Below, one piece after another: positions 36,978 to 46,299 of a DNA stretch of 48,861 nucleotides (position 1 is its first letter; every line of letters begins with the position of its first letter). Below the pieces are notes generated by a model. The model had not been told where the DNA came from. It did not search any database and worked only from the letters and a program-made list of their open reading frames with translations. Both the position numbers and the translations under genes were made by a program. This stretch comes from Betaproteobacteria bacterium (GTDB lineage: Bacteria > Pseudomonadota > Gammaproteobacteria > Burkholderiales > SG8-41). The stretch spans positions 1 to 48,861 of the forward strand of contig VGIF01000004.1 in assembly GCA_016868015.1 (NCBI GenBank), read 5' to 3'.

Positions 36978-37850
36978 TTATTGAGGCCTTACGCCTCTTA
37001 TTGTTATGCGATGCATCACGCGCCGCTCGCCGTAATCGGCCAGCGCGTAGTGCTGCGTGATGCGATTGTCCCACACCACAACGTCGCCCTCGCGCCAGCG
37101 ATGGCGCACTTGAAATTCCGGCGTGCGCAAGTGCTCGAACAAGTAATTTAGCACCGCCTCGCCTTCCTTGCGCTCGACGCCGAGTAGCCGCGTGGTGTAG
37201 CCCTCGTTCACGTAGAGCAATTTTTTGCCGCTGACCGGGTGCGTGCAAATCACCGGATGTTCCGCGGGCGGCTGCGCCTTGATGCGTTCGAAGCGTTGCC
37301 TACCTGCCTGGTCTTTCCATAGATGGCTGCGAATATCGTCGCCGAAGGCCTTCACCGTTTCGTGCTGCGCGCGCAGGCCGGCGAGATACTGTTTCATGCG
37401 CGCGGAGAGCGCCTCGTACGCCGCGGCGAGGCTCACCCAAATGGTGTCGCCGCCGGAGGACGGCACTTGCAATGCGTAGAGCACCGAGCCCATGGTCGGT
37501 TCGGCGCGCCCGGAAAAATCGGTGTGCCACATTTCCTTGGTCACGTACGGCGGGCGCGTGGCGTCGTAATCAAGCACGTCGATTTCGGGAAAGCCTTCAA
37601 GTTTGCCGAACGACGATTCGCTCGCCGGCTGCGGCTCGCCGAAGCGCCGCGCGAATGCCACCAGTTGCGCCTGGCTTAACCGCTGGCCGCGCAAGAAAAT
37701 CACGTGATGCGTCATCAGCGCGGCGTGCACTTGCGCGAATTGCGTATCGCTTAGCGTGCCGGCATCGACGCCTTCGATCAACGCGCCGATGGCGGGCGTT
37801 GTGGGCGTGAGCTTAAAGCCGGCGCGGACGGCACTCGACGCGTGATTCAT
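36978..37850 (-). CDS. TauD/TfdA-family 2OG-dependent dioxygenase
   Basis: FLRGQRLSQAQLVAFARRFGE…EMWHTDFSGRAEPTMGSVLYA…GDVVVWDNRITQHYALADYGERRVMHRITI. Confidence 0.94.
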   Translation of the reverse strand: MNHASSAVRAGFKLTPTTPAIGALIEGVDAGTLSDTQFAQVHAALMTHHVIFLRGQRLSQAQLVAFARRFGEPQPASESSFGKLEGFPEIDVLDYDATRPPYVTKEMWHTDFSGRAEPTMGSVLYALQVPSSGGDTIWVSLAAAYEALSARMKQYLAGLRAQHETVKAFGDDIRSHLWKDQAGRQRFERIKAQPPAEHPVICTHPVSGKKLLYVNEGYTTRLLGVERKEGEAVLNYLFEHLRTPEFQVRHRWREGDVVVWDNRITQHYALADYGERRVMHRITIRGVRPQ

Positions 37851-37855
37851 GTATT

Positions 37856-37883
37856 AAAAAATATCAATTAAATCATATACTTA
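37856..37883 (-). repeat. Dispersed AT-rich IHF-like repeat, copy I (aaaaaatatcaattaaatcatatactta)
   Basis: One mismatch to IHF core; between divergent TauD and cupin genes. Confidence 0.86.
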
Positions 37884-37985
37884 TGTTTTCATTATAAAAC
37901 CACCTCCGATTTTGCACAAGCCTTTGCGCGGCGCCATCAACCTCGCTACAGTGGCGTCTCATCACAAAACCCGTCGAGGACAAAC

Positions 37986-38825
37986 GTGGCACTCACCATC
38001 AACGAAAGCACCATCACCCCCGAGCCCATCGCCGCCGGCGTCACCCGTCAGCGCTTGTTGACTGAAAAACACACCGACGGCGGCAAGGTGCTGCTCGACC
38101 GTTTGAACGTGGCGGCCAATACCATGCATCAAGTCAGCGTCGCGGCCGGTGACCTCGCGTGGCTGCAGATTCTCGAAGGCACGGCGGCGTTAAGTCACGG
38201 CGGCACGCAAGACGCACTGACCCACGCGCATATCGTGTTTTTGCCGCCGGGTTTCAGCGCTACGTTATCGACGCAAGACGGCGTGGCGCTCGTCTACGCC
38301 ACCGTGCCAGACGCCGCGCGCTTTGACGCGCAGTTCACCGCCGCGCCGCCGCCCTACAAAATCGTCGACTGGACGCGCGAGCCGATGCTGGATTCCGAGC
38401 ATGACGCGCGCAAGCGCATTTATGTCGCCACGCCCAAGCTCTTCGCTACCCGCGCCATCAAAGGCGAAATGATTATTTATCCGCCCGGCACCGAAGCCTC
38501 CAACCATCACCACGAAGGCGCGGAACATTTTATGTACGTGTTGAAAGGCCGCGGCACGGCGTATGCCAACGAATCGCCGATCCCGGTGCGCAAGGGCGAT
38601 CTGATTTATTACGCCGACCGCGAGCGCCACTATTTGCGCAGCGAGGGCGACACGGAAATGGCGTTTGTCGAATTTTTCGTGCCGGGCGAATACAAAACCA
38701 TCTGGGTGCCCGGCGCGCCGGTGTGCACCTGGACGCCCACCGGCAAGAGCTTAAGCGGCCAAAAACCGGTGCGCGAAATCGCCAAACACAGCTCGGCGGA
38801 CGTGGCGAGCCCGGTGGATGTTTAA
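37986..38825 (+). CDS. Cupin-domain protein
   Basis: GEMIIYPPGTEASNHHHEGAEHFMYVLKGRGTAYANESPIPVRKGDLIYYADRERHYLRSEG. Confidence 0.9.
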   Translation: MALTINESTITPEPIAAGVTRQRLLTEKHTDGGKVLLDRLNVAANTMHQVSVAAGDLAWLQILEGTAALSHGGTQDALTHAHIVFLPPGFSATLSTQDGVALVYATVPDAARFDAQFTAAPPPYKIVDWTREPMLDSEHDARKRIYVATPKLFATRAIKGEMIIYPPGTEASNHHHEGAEHFMYVLKGRGTAYANESPIPVRKGDLIYYADRERHYLRSEGDTEMAFVEFFVPGEYKTIWVPGAPVCTWTPTGKSLSGQKPVREIAKHSSADVASPVDV

Positions 38826-38861
38826 TCGCCCGCGTTCGCATCGCTGAAACAAGGAGCCCTC

Positions 38862-40253
38862 ATGCACGCATCCCCCCGTGATTACCACCGTACGCTCTAC
38901 GCCTCGGAAAACAACGACATCGACTTTGCGCTCGCGGGCGAGGCGCTGATCAGTCAGGGGCTGTCGATGTACACCGAGCCGCGTTATCTGGAACTCGTCA
39001 ATCTGATCCGCGGCGCCGATGCGCGTTACGTGCACCTGGAGATGCTGTTTCACGACTACGAGCACGCGCCCACCGACAAGCGCGTGGGCACGCACATGCG
39101 CTGCGATCCGAAATACATCGCCGACTTGCAGTGGATGGGCTTTCAGATGATGTCCACGGCGCACAACCATTCGATCGACTTCGGCGAAGGCGGGGTGATG
39201 AAAACCGTCGAGCATCTCTCGCGCGCGGGCGTCACGCACGCCGGCATGGGACGCAACCTCGCCCAAGCGCGCGCGCCGGCTTATCTCGAAACGGCAAAGG
39301 GCCGTGTGGCGCTGCTCTCGGGCACCACGTCGCTGTTCGCGTGGGGGCGCGCGGGCGATCAGCGCCGCGACATGATCGGCCGGCCGGGTGCGAACTACCT
39401 GCGGCACTACCTGGAGTGGACGGTCGATAAGCCGATGTTCGAACAACTGCGCGCGATCGGCGCCACGCTCGGCTGGACGCACCAAGCGGGCGCGCATCGC
39501 CCGATGGGCCACAACTCGCCGCCCGACACCGCCACCACCTTGCATCTGACGGGCTACGACAACTGCGCCTTCAAGTATCTGAAGGTGATCCTCGGCGACA
39601 AAATCGAAAAGCGCTGGTATCCGTATCAGCCCGATCTTGACGGCTTTTTGGAGCGCATCCGCGACGCGCGGCGCATGGCGCAGTGGGTGGTGGTGGCGAT
39701 GCACAACCAGGATTGGCCGGGCGACACGCCGCCGGAACACGCCATCACCATGTATCACGCGATGATCGATGCCGGCGCGGATATTCTGGTGGGCACCGGG
39801 CCGCACCAGGATCGCGGCATCGAGATTTACAAAGGGCGGCCGGTTTTTTATGGACTGGGCGACTTCATCCTGCAAAACGACAGCGTCTTGCTCACGCCGC
39901 AAGACGCGTACGAGTATCAAGGCCTTGGTTGGAACGGCACGCCGGCGGATTTTTACGACACGCGCGCGGGCTACCAAGGCGACAGCCCGGGCAAGCCCAG
40001 CAAGGGGCAAAGCGTCACGCCCCACAACTGGCAAAGCGGCATGCACCGCGTGCGGTTCGAAGGCGGCAAGTTAAAGGAAATCCGCATTTACCCGGTGGAT
40101 GTCGGCTATGGCAAGCCGCGCTGGCAGCAAGGCCGCCCGATGCTCGCCGAGGGCGAGGTGGCGGCGGAAATTCTCGAGCGCTACCAGCGGCTGTCCAAGC
40201 CGATGGGCACCCACGTGCAAATCGACGGCAACATGGGTTACGTGCGTTTGTAG
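38862..40253 (+). CDS. CapA-family (PGA_cap metallophosphatase-like) protein
   Basis: IDFALAGEALISQGLS…TAHNHSIDFGEGGVMKTVEHLSRAGVTHAGMGRNLAQAR…VVVAMHNQDWPG…GADILVGTGPHQDRGIEIYKGRPVFYGLGDF. Confidence 0.92.
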   Translation: MHASPRDYHRTLYASENNDIDFALAGEALISQGLSMYTEPRYLELVNLIRGADARYVHLEMLFHDYEHAPTDKRVGTHMRCDPKYIADLQWMGFQMMSTAHNHSIDFGEGGVMKTVEHLSRAGVTHAGMGRNLAQARAPAYLETAKGRVALLSGTTSLFAWGRAGDQRRDMIGRPGANYLRHYLEWTVDKPMFEQLRAIGATLGWTHQAGAHRPMGHNSPPDTATTLHLTGYDNCAFKYLKVILGDKIEKRWYPYQPDLDGFLERIRDARRMAQWVVVAMHNQDWPGDTPPEHAITMYHAMIDAGADILVGTGPHQDRGIEIYKGRPVFYGLGDFILQNDSVLLTPQDAYEYQGLGWNGTPADFYDTRAGYQGDSPGKPSKGQSVTPHNWQSGMHRVRFEGGKLKEIRIYPVDVGYGKPRWQQGRPMLAEGEVAAEILERYQRLSKPMGTHVQIDGNMGYVRL

Positions 40254-40266
40254 CGCGGCACCATGC

Positions 40267-42819
40267 TTACGCCGTGACGTCGGCTTGCGTGAGCGCGCCA
40301 AGCGTGTCCGCACAGATCGGTTTACCGCGCTGGTAATGATAGGCGACGGCTTCGAGTTGCCCCGATTTGGCGAGCCGTTCGAGTTCCGCGAACAGGTTGC
40401 CGAGCGCCTGCGCGCCCAGGCTGTGGCTTGACCCCTTTAACGAGTGCGCCGCGCGCGCCACGCCGGTGGCGTCCTGCTGGGCAAGCCGCGCGGCCAGCGC
40501 CGCGTCAAACGCCTCGAGATCTCTTTGCAGATTTTGCACCATGCCGCTCAATACGTCCGGGCCGGCCTCGCGGGTAAGCGATTTCACCTCTTCAAAACGT
40601 TGCCGGTCGAGCAACTCAACGCTGCCGGGTTCATCCGCCGCCGCCTCGGCCGGCGGCGCTTCCCGCGGCACGCCGGCGCCGTGGGCGCGCTGCGCTTCAT
40701 TGAGCACGGCTTGCAGTTCATTCATGGTAAACGGTTTACCGAGGAAGCTGTTCATGCCCGCGCGCACGTATTCCTGCCGGTCCTCGTAAAGCACATTGGC
40801 GGTGACCGCGATCACGTACGGCTGCCGGTGCGCCGCAAGCTGCGCGCGAATGCGGCGGGTGGCTTCCAGGCCGTCCATATTCGGCATTTGCACGTCCATC
40901 AGCACCACGTCGTAGGCACGGCGCTTCACCGCATCGAGCGCCTCGCCGCCGCTCGAAACGCCGTCGGCGCGATAGCCCAGTTTGTCGAGCATCACGTGCA
41001 CCAGACGCATGTTCACCGGATTGTCTTCCGCCACCAGAATTTTCACGCGCGCGCGCGCCGCGCGCTCCCCGGCGCTCACCAGGCGCTGCGGCGCCGTGCG
41101 CACCGTCACCACCTTACCGGCGAGCAAACCGTTTAACGTTTCGAACAATTGCGATTGGCGCAGCGGTTTCATCAGCTTTGCCGCGAACAACTGATCGACG
41201 TCGGCCGCGGCGCTCGCCGCCGTTTCCACCGAGGTGAACAGCGTCAGCGGCAATTTTTCGCGCCCGGCAATTCCGCGAATTTCACGGGCAAGCTCCACCC
41301 CGTTCATCTCCGGCATGTGATAGTCGATCACCGCCAGATCGTAAGCCGTGTCCTCGCGCAGGCGCGTTAACGCAAGCTGCGGCGACAGCGCCAGATCGCA
41401 GGTCAAGCCCCACCGGCGCAGCACCGAACTCAAAATGCGCAAGATGGTTTCGTTATCGTCGACCAGCAGCGCGCGCTTGCCGTGCACCGCGAAATGATCC
41501 GGCCGCACATCGCGCTCGCTTGCAACGGCGGCGCGGGTGGCCAACGTAAAGGTGAAGGTCGAGCCTTTGCCGGCTTCGCTGCTCACCGCAATGGCGCCGC
41601 CCATCAGCTCGACCAGGCGCGCGCAAATCGCAAGCCCAAGACCTGTGCCTTCGTACTTGCGCGCCGCGGTGGCGTCGACTTGCGAAAACGGCTTGAACAG
41701 CTTCTCTTGAGCCGCGGCGGGGATGCCGATGCCGCTGTCACGCACCGCGAAGCGCAAGACCTCGCGCGCGCGCTCCGCGCCCGCCACGGGTTCGCCGGCC
41801 TCGCGCGTGACGTGCACGAAGATTTCGCCCTGATGGGTGAACTTCACGCCGTTGTTCACCAGATTCACCAGCACCTGGCGCAGCCGCGCCACGTCGCCCT
41901 CGATCCACGCCGGCACGTCGCTCTCGATCAGATACAAAAGCTCCAGGCCTTTTCGCTGCGCGGCCATGGCGACGATGCTGAACACATCCTCGATGCAGCG
42001 CGCGAGTTCGAAGGGTTGCGTTTCGAACTCGAGCTTACCGGACTCCATCTTGGAAAAATCCAGCACGTCGTTGATCACAGTGAGCAGCTGGTTGCCGCTG
42101 GTGCGGATGGTCTCGACGTATTCCTGCTGTTCGCGGTTTAACGGCGTGCCGAGCAACAGCCCCGTCATGCCGATCACGCCGTTCATCGGCGTGCGGATTT
42201 CGTGGCTCATGTTTGCAAGGAAGATCGACTTCGCGGCGTTGGCCCGTTCCGCGCGCGCGCTTGCTTCGTGCATTTGCCCCATCGCGCGCTTCACCGCGTT
42301 TAGCGGCACGCTTTTCATCATGCCGAAGAGCGCAATACCGAGCAGCGCGCCAAGCGAAGCGGTAAGCGCCGTTTGCAGCAACAAGGGCTGCAATGTGCCC
42401 ACCACCTCGACATAACCCACGTCCAGCGCGCCGTGCACCAGCGGCACGCGCTGGGCCATACGCGGCCAGGGATTCGCCGGCCCCGCGGCCGCCAACACTT
42501 CGCCTTGCGCATCGAGCACGCGCGATTGAACACCGCGCTTTTCCAGCACGCCTTCGTTTAAACCGGCTTGAAGCTCCGCGCCGCGCGCGCGCCAGGCCTG
42601 CGGCTCGCGGTCAATCAACGCCTGAACCGCGCGCGCTTGAACCAGCGCCTGCACCCGCAAATCCGATTGCACGCGCGCCTGCTGCGATACGTAGTAGACC
42701 AAAGGCACGGTAAGCGCGAACACCGCGCAAGCAAACGCCACAATCACCATGATGCGCCGCAGCTCCGCCGCTTCGCCGGCGGCGGGATCGAGCGATCGAA
42801 GAAGGTTGCGTAGCGCCAT
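40267..42819 (-). CDS. Hybrid sensor histidine kinase (two receiver domains plus Hpt, BarA-like)
   Basis: [32 protein letters not shown]; two REC domains ([28 protein letters not shown]); Hpt [14 protein letters not shown]. Confidence 0.95.
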   Translation of the reverse strand: MALRNLLRSLDPAAGEAAELRRIMVIVAFACAVFALTVPLVYYVSQQARVQSDLRVQALVQARAVQALIDREPQAWRARGAELQAGLNEGVLEKRGVQSRVLDAQGEVLAAAGPANPWPRMAQRVPLVHGALDVGYVEVVGTLQPLLLQTALTASLGALLGIALFGMMKSVPLNAVKRAMGQMHEASARAERANAAKSIFLANMSHEIRTPMNGVIGMTGLLLGTPLNREQQEYVETIRTSGNQLLTVINDVLDFSKMESGKLEFETQPFELARCIEDVFSIVAMAAQRKGLELLYLIESDVPAWIEGDVARLRQVLVNLVNNGVKFTHQGEIFVHVTREAGEPVAGAERAREVLRFAVRDSGIGIPAAAQEKLFKPFSQVDATAARKYEGTGLGLAICARLVELMGGAIAVSSEAGKGSTFTFTLATRAAVASERDVRPDHFAVHGKRALLVDDNETILRILSSVLRRWGLTCDLALSPQLALTRLREDTAYDLAVIDYHMPEMNGVELAREIRGIAGREKLPLTLFTSVETAASAAADVDQLFAAKLMKPLRQSQLFETLNGLLAGKVVTVRTAPQRLVSAGERAARARVKILVAEDNPVNMRLVHVMLDKLGYRADGVSSGGEALDAVKRRAYDVVLMDVQMPNMDGLEATRRIRAQLAAHRQPYVIAVTANVLYEDRQEYVRAGMNSFLGKPFTMNELQAVLNEAQRAHGAGVPREAPPAEAAADEPGSVELLDRQRFEEVKSLTREAGPDVLSGMVQNLQRDLEAFDAALAARLAQQDATGVARAAHSLKGSSHSLGAQALGNLFAELERLAKSGQLEAVAYHYQRGKPICADTLGALTQADVTA

Positions 42820-43106
42820 TAGGGGAAAAGGTTTAGCACGCCCCGAGCTTGCGCCGCGCGCTCGCGAGGCAGCTCACTGCACCGCAATCGCGGCAATCGC
42901 GCATGCCAAATCCTTGTGTTGACCGGTCTGCCGAACGCCAAAAACACGTGCACGTTCGCATGTGCGGTGGATGCCGGCATTCTAGCAAACCGGACTGCGG
43001 CAGACGCCACTAAGTCCTTGATTTTTAGCACATTTCCGCACGTTTCGCACAAAAATTCCGGCCTGCGCATGCGTGCAAACCGGTACGCACGCGCGCCGCC
43101 GCCGGC

Positions 43107-44525
43107 TTACGCGGGCGGCAGCGGTTCGCCACCCGCGTGGGCCGCCGTCTCGGGCAGCGCGCTTTGCGCCATCAAGCGCAGCAGCGCGCGCGCCTTGTCG
43201 AAACTTTCCTGATATTCGGCTTCGACTTGCGAATCGGCGACGATGCCGCCGCCGGCCCAGAAGCGCACGCTGCCGTGCGAATAGGTAATGGTGCGAATCG
43301 CGATATTGGTATCCATGCTGCCGTCAAAGCCGATGTAGCCGATGGCGCCGCAATACACCCCGCGGCGAAAGCGCTCGACTTCATCGATGATTTCCATCGC
43401 GCGCAATTTGGGCGCGCCGGTAATCGAGCCACCGGGAAAAGCGCCGCGCAACAGGTCGATGGCATCGCGGCCCGGCTTAAGACGCCCCACCACGGTGCTC
43501 ACCAAATGATGCACCGTGGCATAACTTTCGACTTCAAACAGCCGCGGCACTTTTACCGACCCCAGCTCGCAGTTTTTAGATAAATCGTTGCGCAGCAAGT
43601 CGACGATCATGACATTTTCCGCGCGGTCTTTTTCGGACACGCGCAGCGCCTCGGCCAGCTCGGCGTCGAGCCGCGGGTGGCCTGCGCGCGGGCGCGTGCC
43701 CTTGATCGGCCTGGTTTCGACTTCACCACGATGCACGCGCAAAAAACGCTCCGGCGAGGACGACAAAATATGCGCGTAGGGTGTCGCCAGATACGCCGAA
43801 AACGGCGCCGGGTTGATCACCCGCAAGGCTTGATACGCGAGCCATGCGTCACCGCCGGCCTCGGCGGCAAAACGCTGCGCGAGATTCACCTGATAACAAT
43901 CGCCATCATTGACATATTGCTTGATGCGGCGAAACGCGCGCGCGTAACTCTCGCGCGAGCGGCTCGATTGCACGCCCGAGGTCACGCGAAACGGCGCGCG
44001 CGCGCGTTCCGGCGGTGGCTGGGAAAAACGCGCAATTAACGCATTCCACTTGATATCGGTGTCGTGATCGCGCCCTTGGCCGACCAGCCAGCAGCGGCGC
44101 TCCAGGTGATCCACCACCACCGCCCAGTCGTAAATGCCGATCGCCATGTCCGGCACGCGCTCGCCGGCGGTGGCGCGCGAAGGCAGCCGCTCGATGCGGC
44201 GCGCGAGATCGTACCCGAAGTACCCGATGGCGCCGCCGCAAAACGGCAAGTCGCCGGCAAGCGTGGCGTCGATATCGAGGAGGCGTTTAAGCAACGCAAA
44301 CGGGTCTTCACGCGTGAGCGACACGCCTTCCGCGTGCACTTCGGTGAGATTGCCGCGCGTTATCAAGCGCACGTACGGCTCGGCGGCGATGATGTCGTAA
44401 CGCGACTGCCCCGCATCGTGCCGCCCGCTATCGAGAAACACCGCCCACGGGTGATCCGCCACCGCTTCGAATAACGCGGTGCTGTCTTCGCGATAAGGCA
44501 GTTCAGTGCGCAACGGCGTGGCCAT
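43107..44525 (-). CDS. pabB: Aminodeoxychorismate synthase component I
   Basis: FRRIKQYVNDGDCYQVNLAQRF…SSSPERFLRVHRGEVETRPIKGTRPR…IVDLLRNDLSKNCELGSVKVP…FPGGSITGAPKLRAMEIIDEVE. Confidence 0.93.
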   Translation of the reverse strand: MATPLRTELPYREDSTALFEAVADHPWAVFLDSGRHDAGQSRYDIIAAEPYVRLITRGNLTEVHAEGVSLTREDPFALLKRLLDIDATLAGDLPFCGGAIGYFGYDLARRIERLPSRATAGERVPDMAIGIYDWAVVVDHLERRCWLVGQGRDHDTDIKWNALIARFSQPPPERARAPFRVTSGVQSSRSRESYARAFRRIKQYVNDGDCYQVNLAQRFAAEAGGDAWLAYQALRVINPAPFSAYLATPYAHILSSSPERFLRVHRGEVETRPIKGTRPRAGHPRLDAELAEALRVSEKDRAENVMIVDLLRNDLSKNCELGSVKVPRLFEVESYATVHHLVSTVVGRLKPGRDAIDLLRGAFPGGSITGAPKLRAMEIIDEVERFRRGVYCGAIGYIGFDGSMDTNIAIRTITYSHGSVRFWAGGGIVADSQVEAEYQESFDKARALLRLMAQSALPETAAHAGGEPLPPA

Positions 44526-44612
44526 GAGTCGGTTTAGACAAGGGCTCAGACCAACAACAACGCAACACGTTTATGCCGCATCTAACGCCCGTGGCCTTAT
44601 TTCGAAGGAAAT

Positions 44613-44640
44613 AAAAATATTGTTTAAAATCAAATACTTA
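44613..44640 (-). repeat. Dispersed AT-rich IHF-like repeat, copy J (aaaaatattgtttaaaatcaaatactta)
   Basis: Perfect IHF core; subtype shared with copy G; between pabB and DUF924 gene. Confidence 0.88.
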
Positions 44641-44649
44641 AAGTAGCAG

Positions 44650-45231
44650 CTAAAAACGCGAATCGGGCCCCTGCAAGAACTCGATCTCGGCTGGCGTCGA
44701 GGCGCGCCCCAACGCCGCGTTGCGATGGGGGAAGCGCCCGAAGCGTTCGACGATCACCAAGTGCTTGCGCGCCCATTCCAGTAAATCCGCGCGGCCCGGC
44801 TCTAGCGCCAGTTGGCCGAACAAGCGCATCGATTCGTGCTGCATCGCCAAGTCTTCGCTGTGCTCAAAAGGCAGATAAACGAACTGCCGTTGCACGCCGA
44901 GCAAACGCCGATCCCAGTCGCGCGCTAACATCTTCCGCGCACACTCTAGCGCCATCGCATCGGACTCGAACGCGCGCGGCGAATCGCGAAACAAATTGCG
45001 CGCAAACTGATCGCACACGATGATCAACGCCAGCAGCGGCAACGGGCTCTCGCGCCAGTGCGCCAACGCGCCCGCGCGGGCTTGCTCGTACAGCGGCAAA
45101 AAACGCTCGCGGATCAGCGCATCGAACGCATCGGACTTTTTAAACCACTCGGCGCGCGATTGGCCGTAACTCACGCTGCCCGGCGCGCCGAACCAGAAGT
45201 CGAGCACCGCGCTCCAATTGCTCGCATTCAC
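44650..45231 (-). CDS. DUF924 family protein
   Basis: VLDFWFGAPGSVSYGQSRAEWFKKSDAFDALIRERFLPLYEQARAG…CDQFARNLFRDSPRAFESDAMAL. Confidence 0.93.
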   Translation of the reverse strand: MNASNWSAVLDFWFGAPGSVSYGQSRAEWFKKSDAFDALIRERFLPLYEQARAGALAHWRESPLPLLALIIVCDQFARNLFRDSPRAFESDAMALECARKMLARDWDRRLLGVQRQFVYLPFEHSEDLAMQHESMRLFGQLALEPGRADLLEWARKHLVIVERFGRFPHRNAALGRASTPAEIEFLQGPDSRF

Positions 45232-45233
45232 AC

Positions 45234-46124
45234 TCAGTACACCACCACGCTGCGTATCGATTTGCTCGCGTGCATCAAATCAAAGCCCTGGTTGATGTCG
45301 GCGAGTTTCAACTGGTGCGTGATCAAATCGTCGATGTTGATTTTGCCGTCCATGTACCAATCGACAATTTTGGGCACGTCGCGCCGGCCCTTGGCGCCGC
45401 CGACTTCCTTGGGATTCACAAAATGCGTCATGCCGAATTTTTGGGCAAGCGCCTCGCGCGCGGGATTCACATCCACGCCGACGATCATGTTGGCACCCGC
45501 CAGCAGCGCGCCTTGAATCACGTTTAAGCCTATACCGCCCAGACCGAACACCACCACGTTCGCGCCCGGCTCGACTTTCGCGGTGTTGATCACCGCGCCG
45601 ATGCCGGTGGTAACGCCGCAGCCGATGTAGCACACCTTGTCAAATGGCGCGTCCTCGCGGATTTTCGCCAGCGAAATTTCCGGCACCACGGTGTAGTTGG
45701 CGAAGGTCGACGTGCCCATGTAGTGAAACAATTTTTTGCCGCCGAGCGAAAAACGGCTTGAGCCATCGGGCATCACGCCTTGGCCTTGCGTGACGCGTAT
45801 CGATTGGCACAAATTGGTTTTTTCGGAGATGCAGTATTCGCACTCGCGGCATTCCGGCACGTAAAGCGGAATCACGTGATCGCCCTTTTTCAGCGACTTC
45901 ACGTTGGGCCCGACATCAACCACGATGCCCGCGCCCTCATGGCCTAAGATTGCCGGGAACAAGCCTTCGGGGTCGGCGCCGGAGAGCGTAAACTCATCCG
46001 TGTGGCATATGCCGGTGGCCTTGATCTCAACCAACACTTCGCCGGATTTCGGGCCGTCGAGATCAACCTCTTCAATGACGAGGGGCGCACCGGCTTTGTG
46101 CGCGACCGCGGCTTTGACTTTCAT
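45234..46124 (-). CDS. Class III alcohol dehydrogenase / S-(hydroxymethyl)glutathione dehydrogenase with internal in-frame deletion (296 aa)
   Basis: GICHTDEFTLSGADPEGLFPAILGHEGAG, PECRECEYCISEKTNLC, GCGVTTGIGAV, FGLGGIGL; NPKEV is joined directly to GGAKGRRDVPKIVDWYM. Confidence 0.9.
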   Translation of the reverse strand: MKVKAAVAHKAGAPLVIEEVDLDGPKSGEVLVEIKATGICHTDEFTLSGADPEGLFPAILGHEGAGIVVDVGPNVKSLKKGDHVIPLYVPECRECEYCISEKTNLCQSIRVTQGQGVMPDGSSRFSLGGKKLFHYMGTSTFANYTVVPEISLAKIREDAPFDKVCYIGCGVTTGIGAVINTAKVEPGANVVVFGLGGIGLNVIQGALLAGANMIVGVDVNPAREALAQKFGMTHFVNPKEVGGAKGRRDVPKIVDWYMDGKINIDDLITHQLKLADINQGFDLMHASKSIRSVVVY

Positions 46125-46299
46125 AAGCGCTCCTGGGAATTTTTTTGTGCGGCGCTGTTCGCCGCCAAGCGGAGAACGTTGCGTGAGATTGATTTAACCA
46201 ACGAACGCCGTGCGGCGCAACCGCAACTCGCGCCGCACGGCGTTGTGCTTGCATTAGCACAGTGCTAGGCTTGTCGCGCGTCTTAAACCAGGAGGCATC

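Noticed and set aside
36976-37248. Longer start for the Bug ORF (35986-37248)
   Set aside because: Extension overlaps the TauD gene on the same strand and has no signal-peptide character; MRKIVNKIKYL start at 36975 fits
39915-39927. TATCAAGGCCTTG, a match to the IHF consensus
   Set aside because: Inside the capA-like coding sequence with no A-tract and no similarity to the repeat; about 1.5 chance matches are expected in the window
38751-40046. 431-aa minus-strand ORF
   Set aside because: Antisense shadow of the cupin and CapA genes
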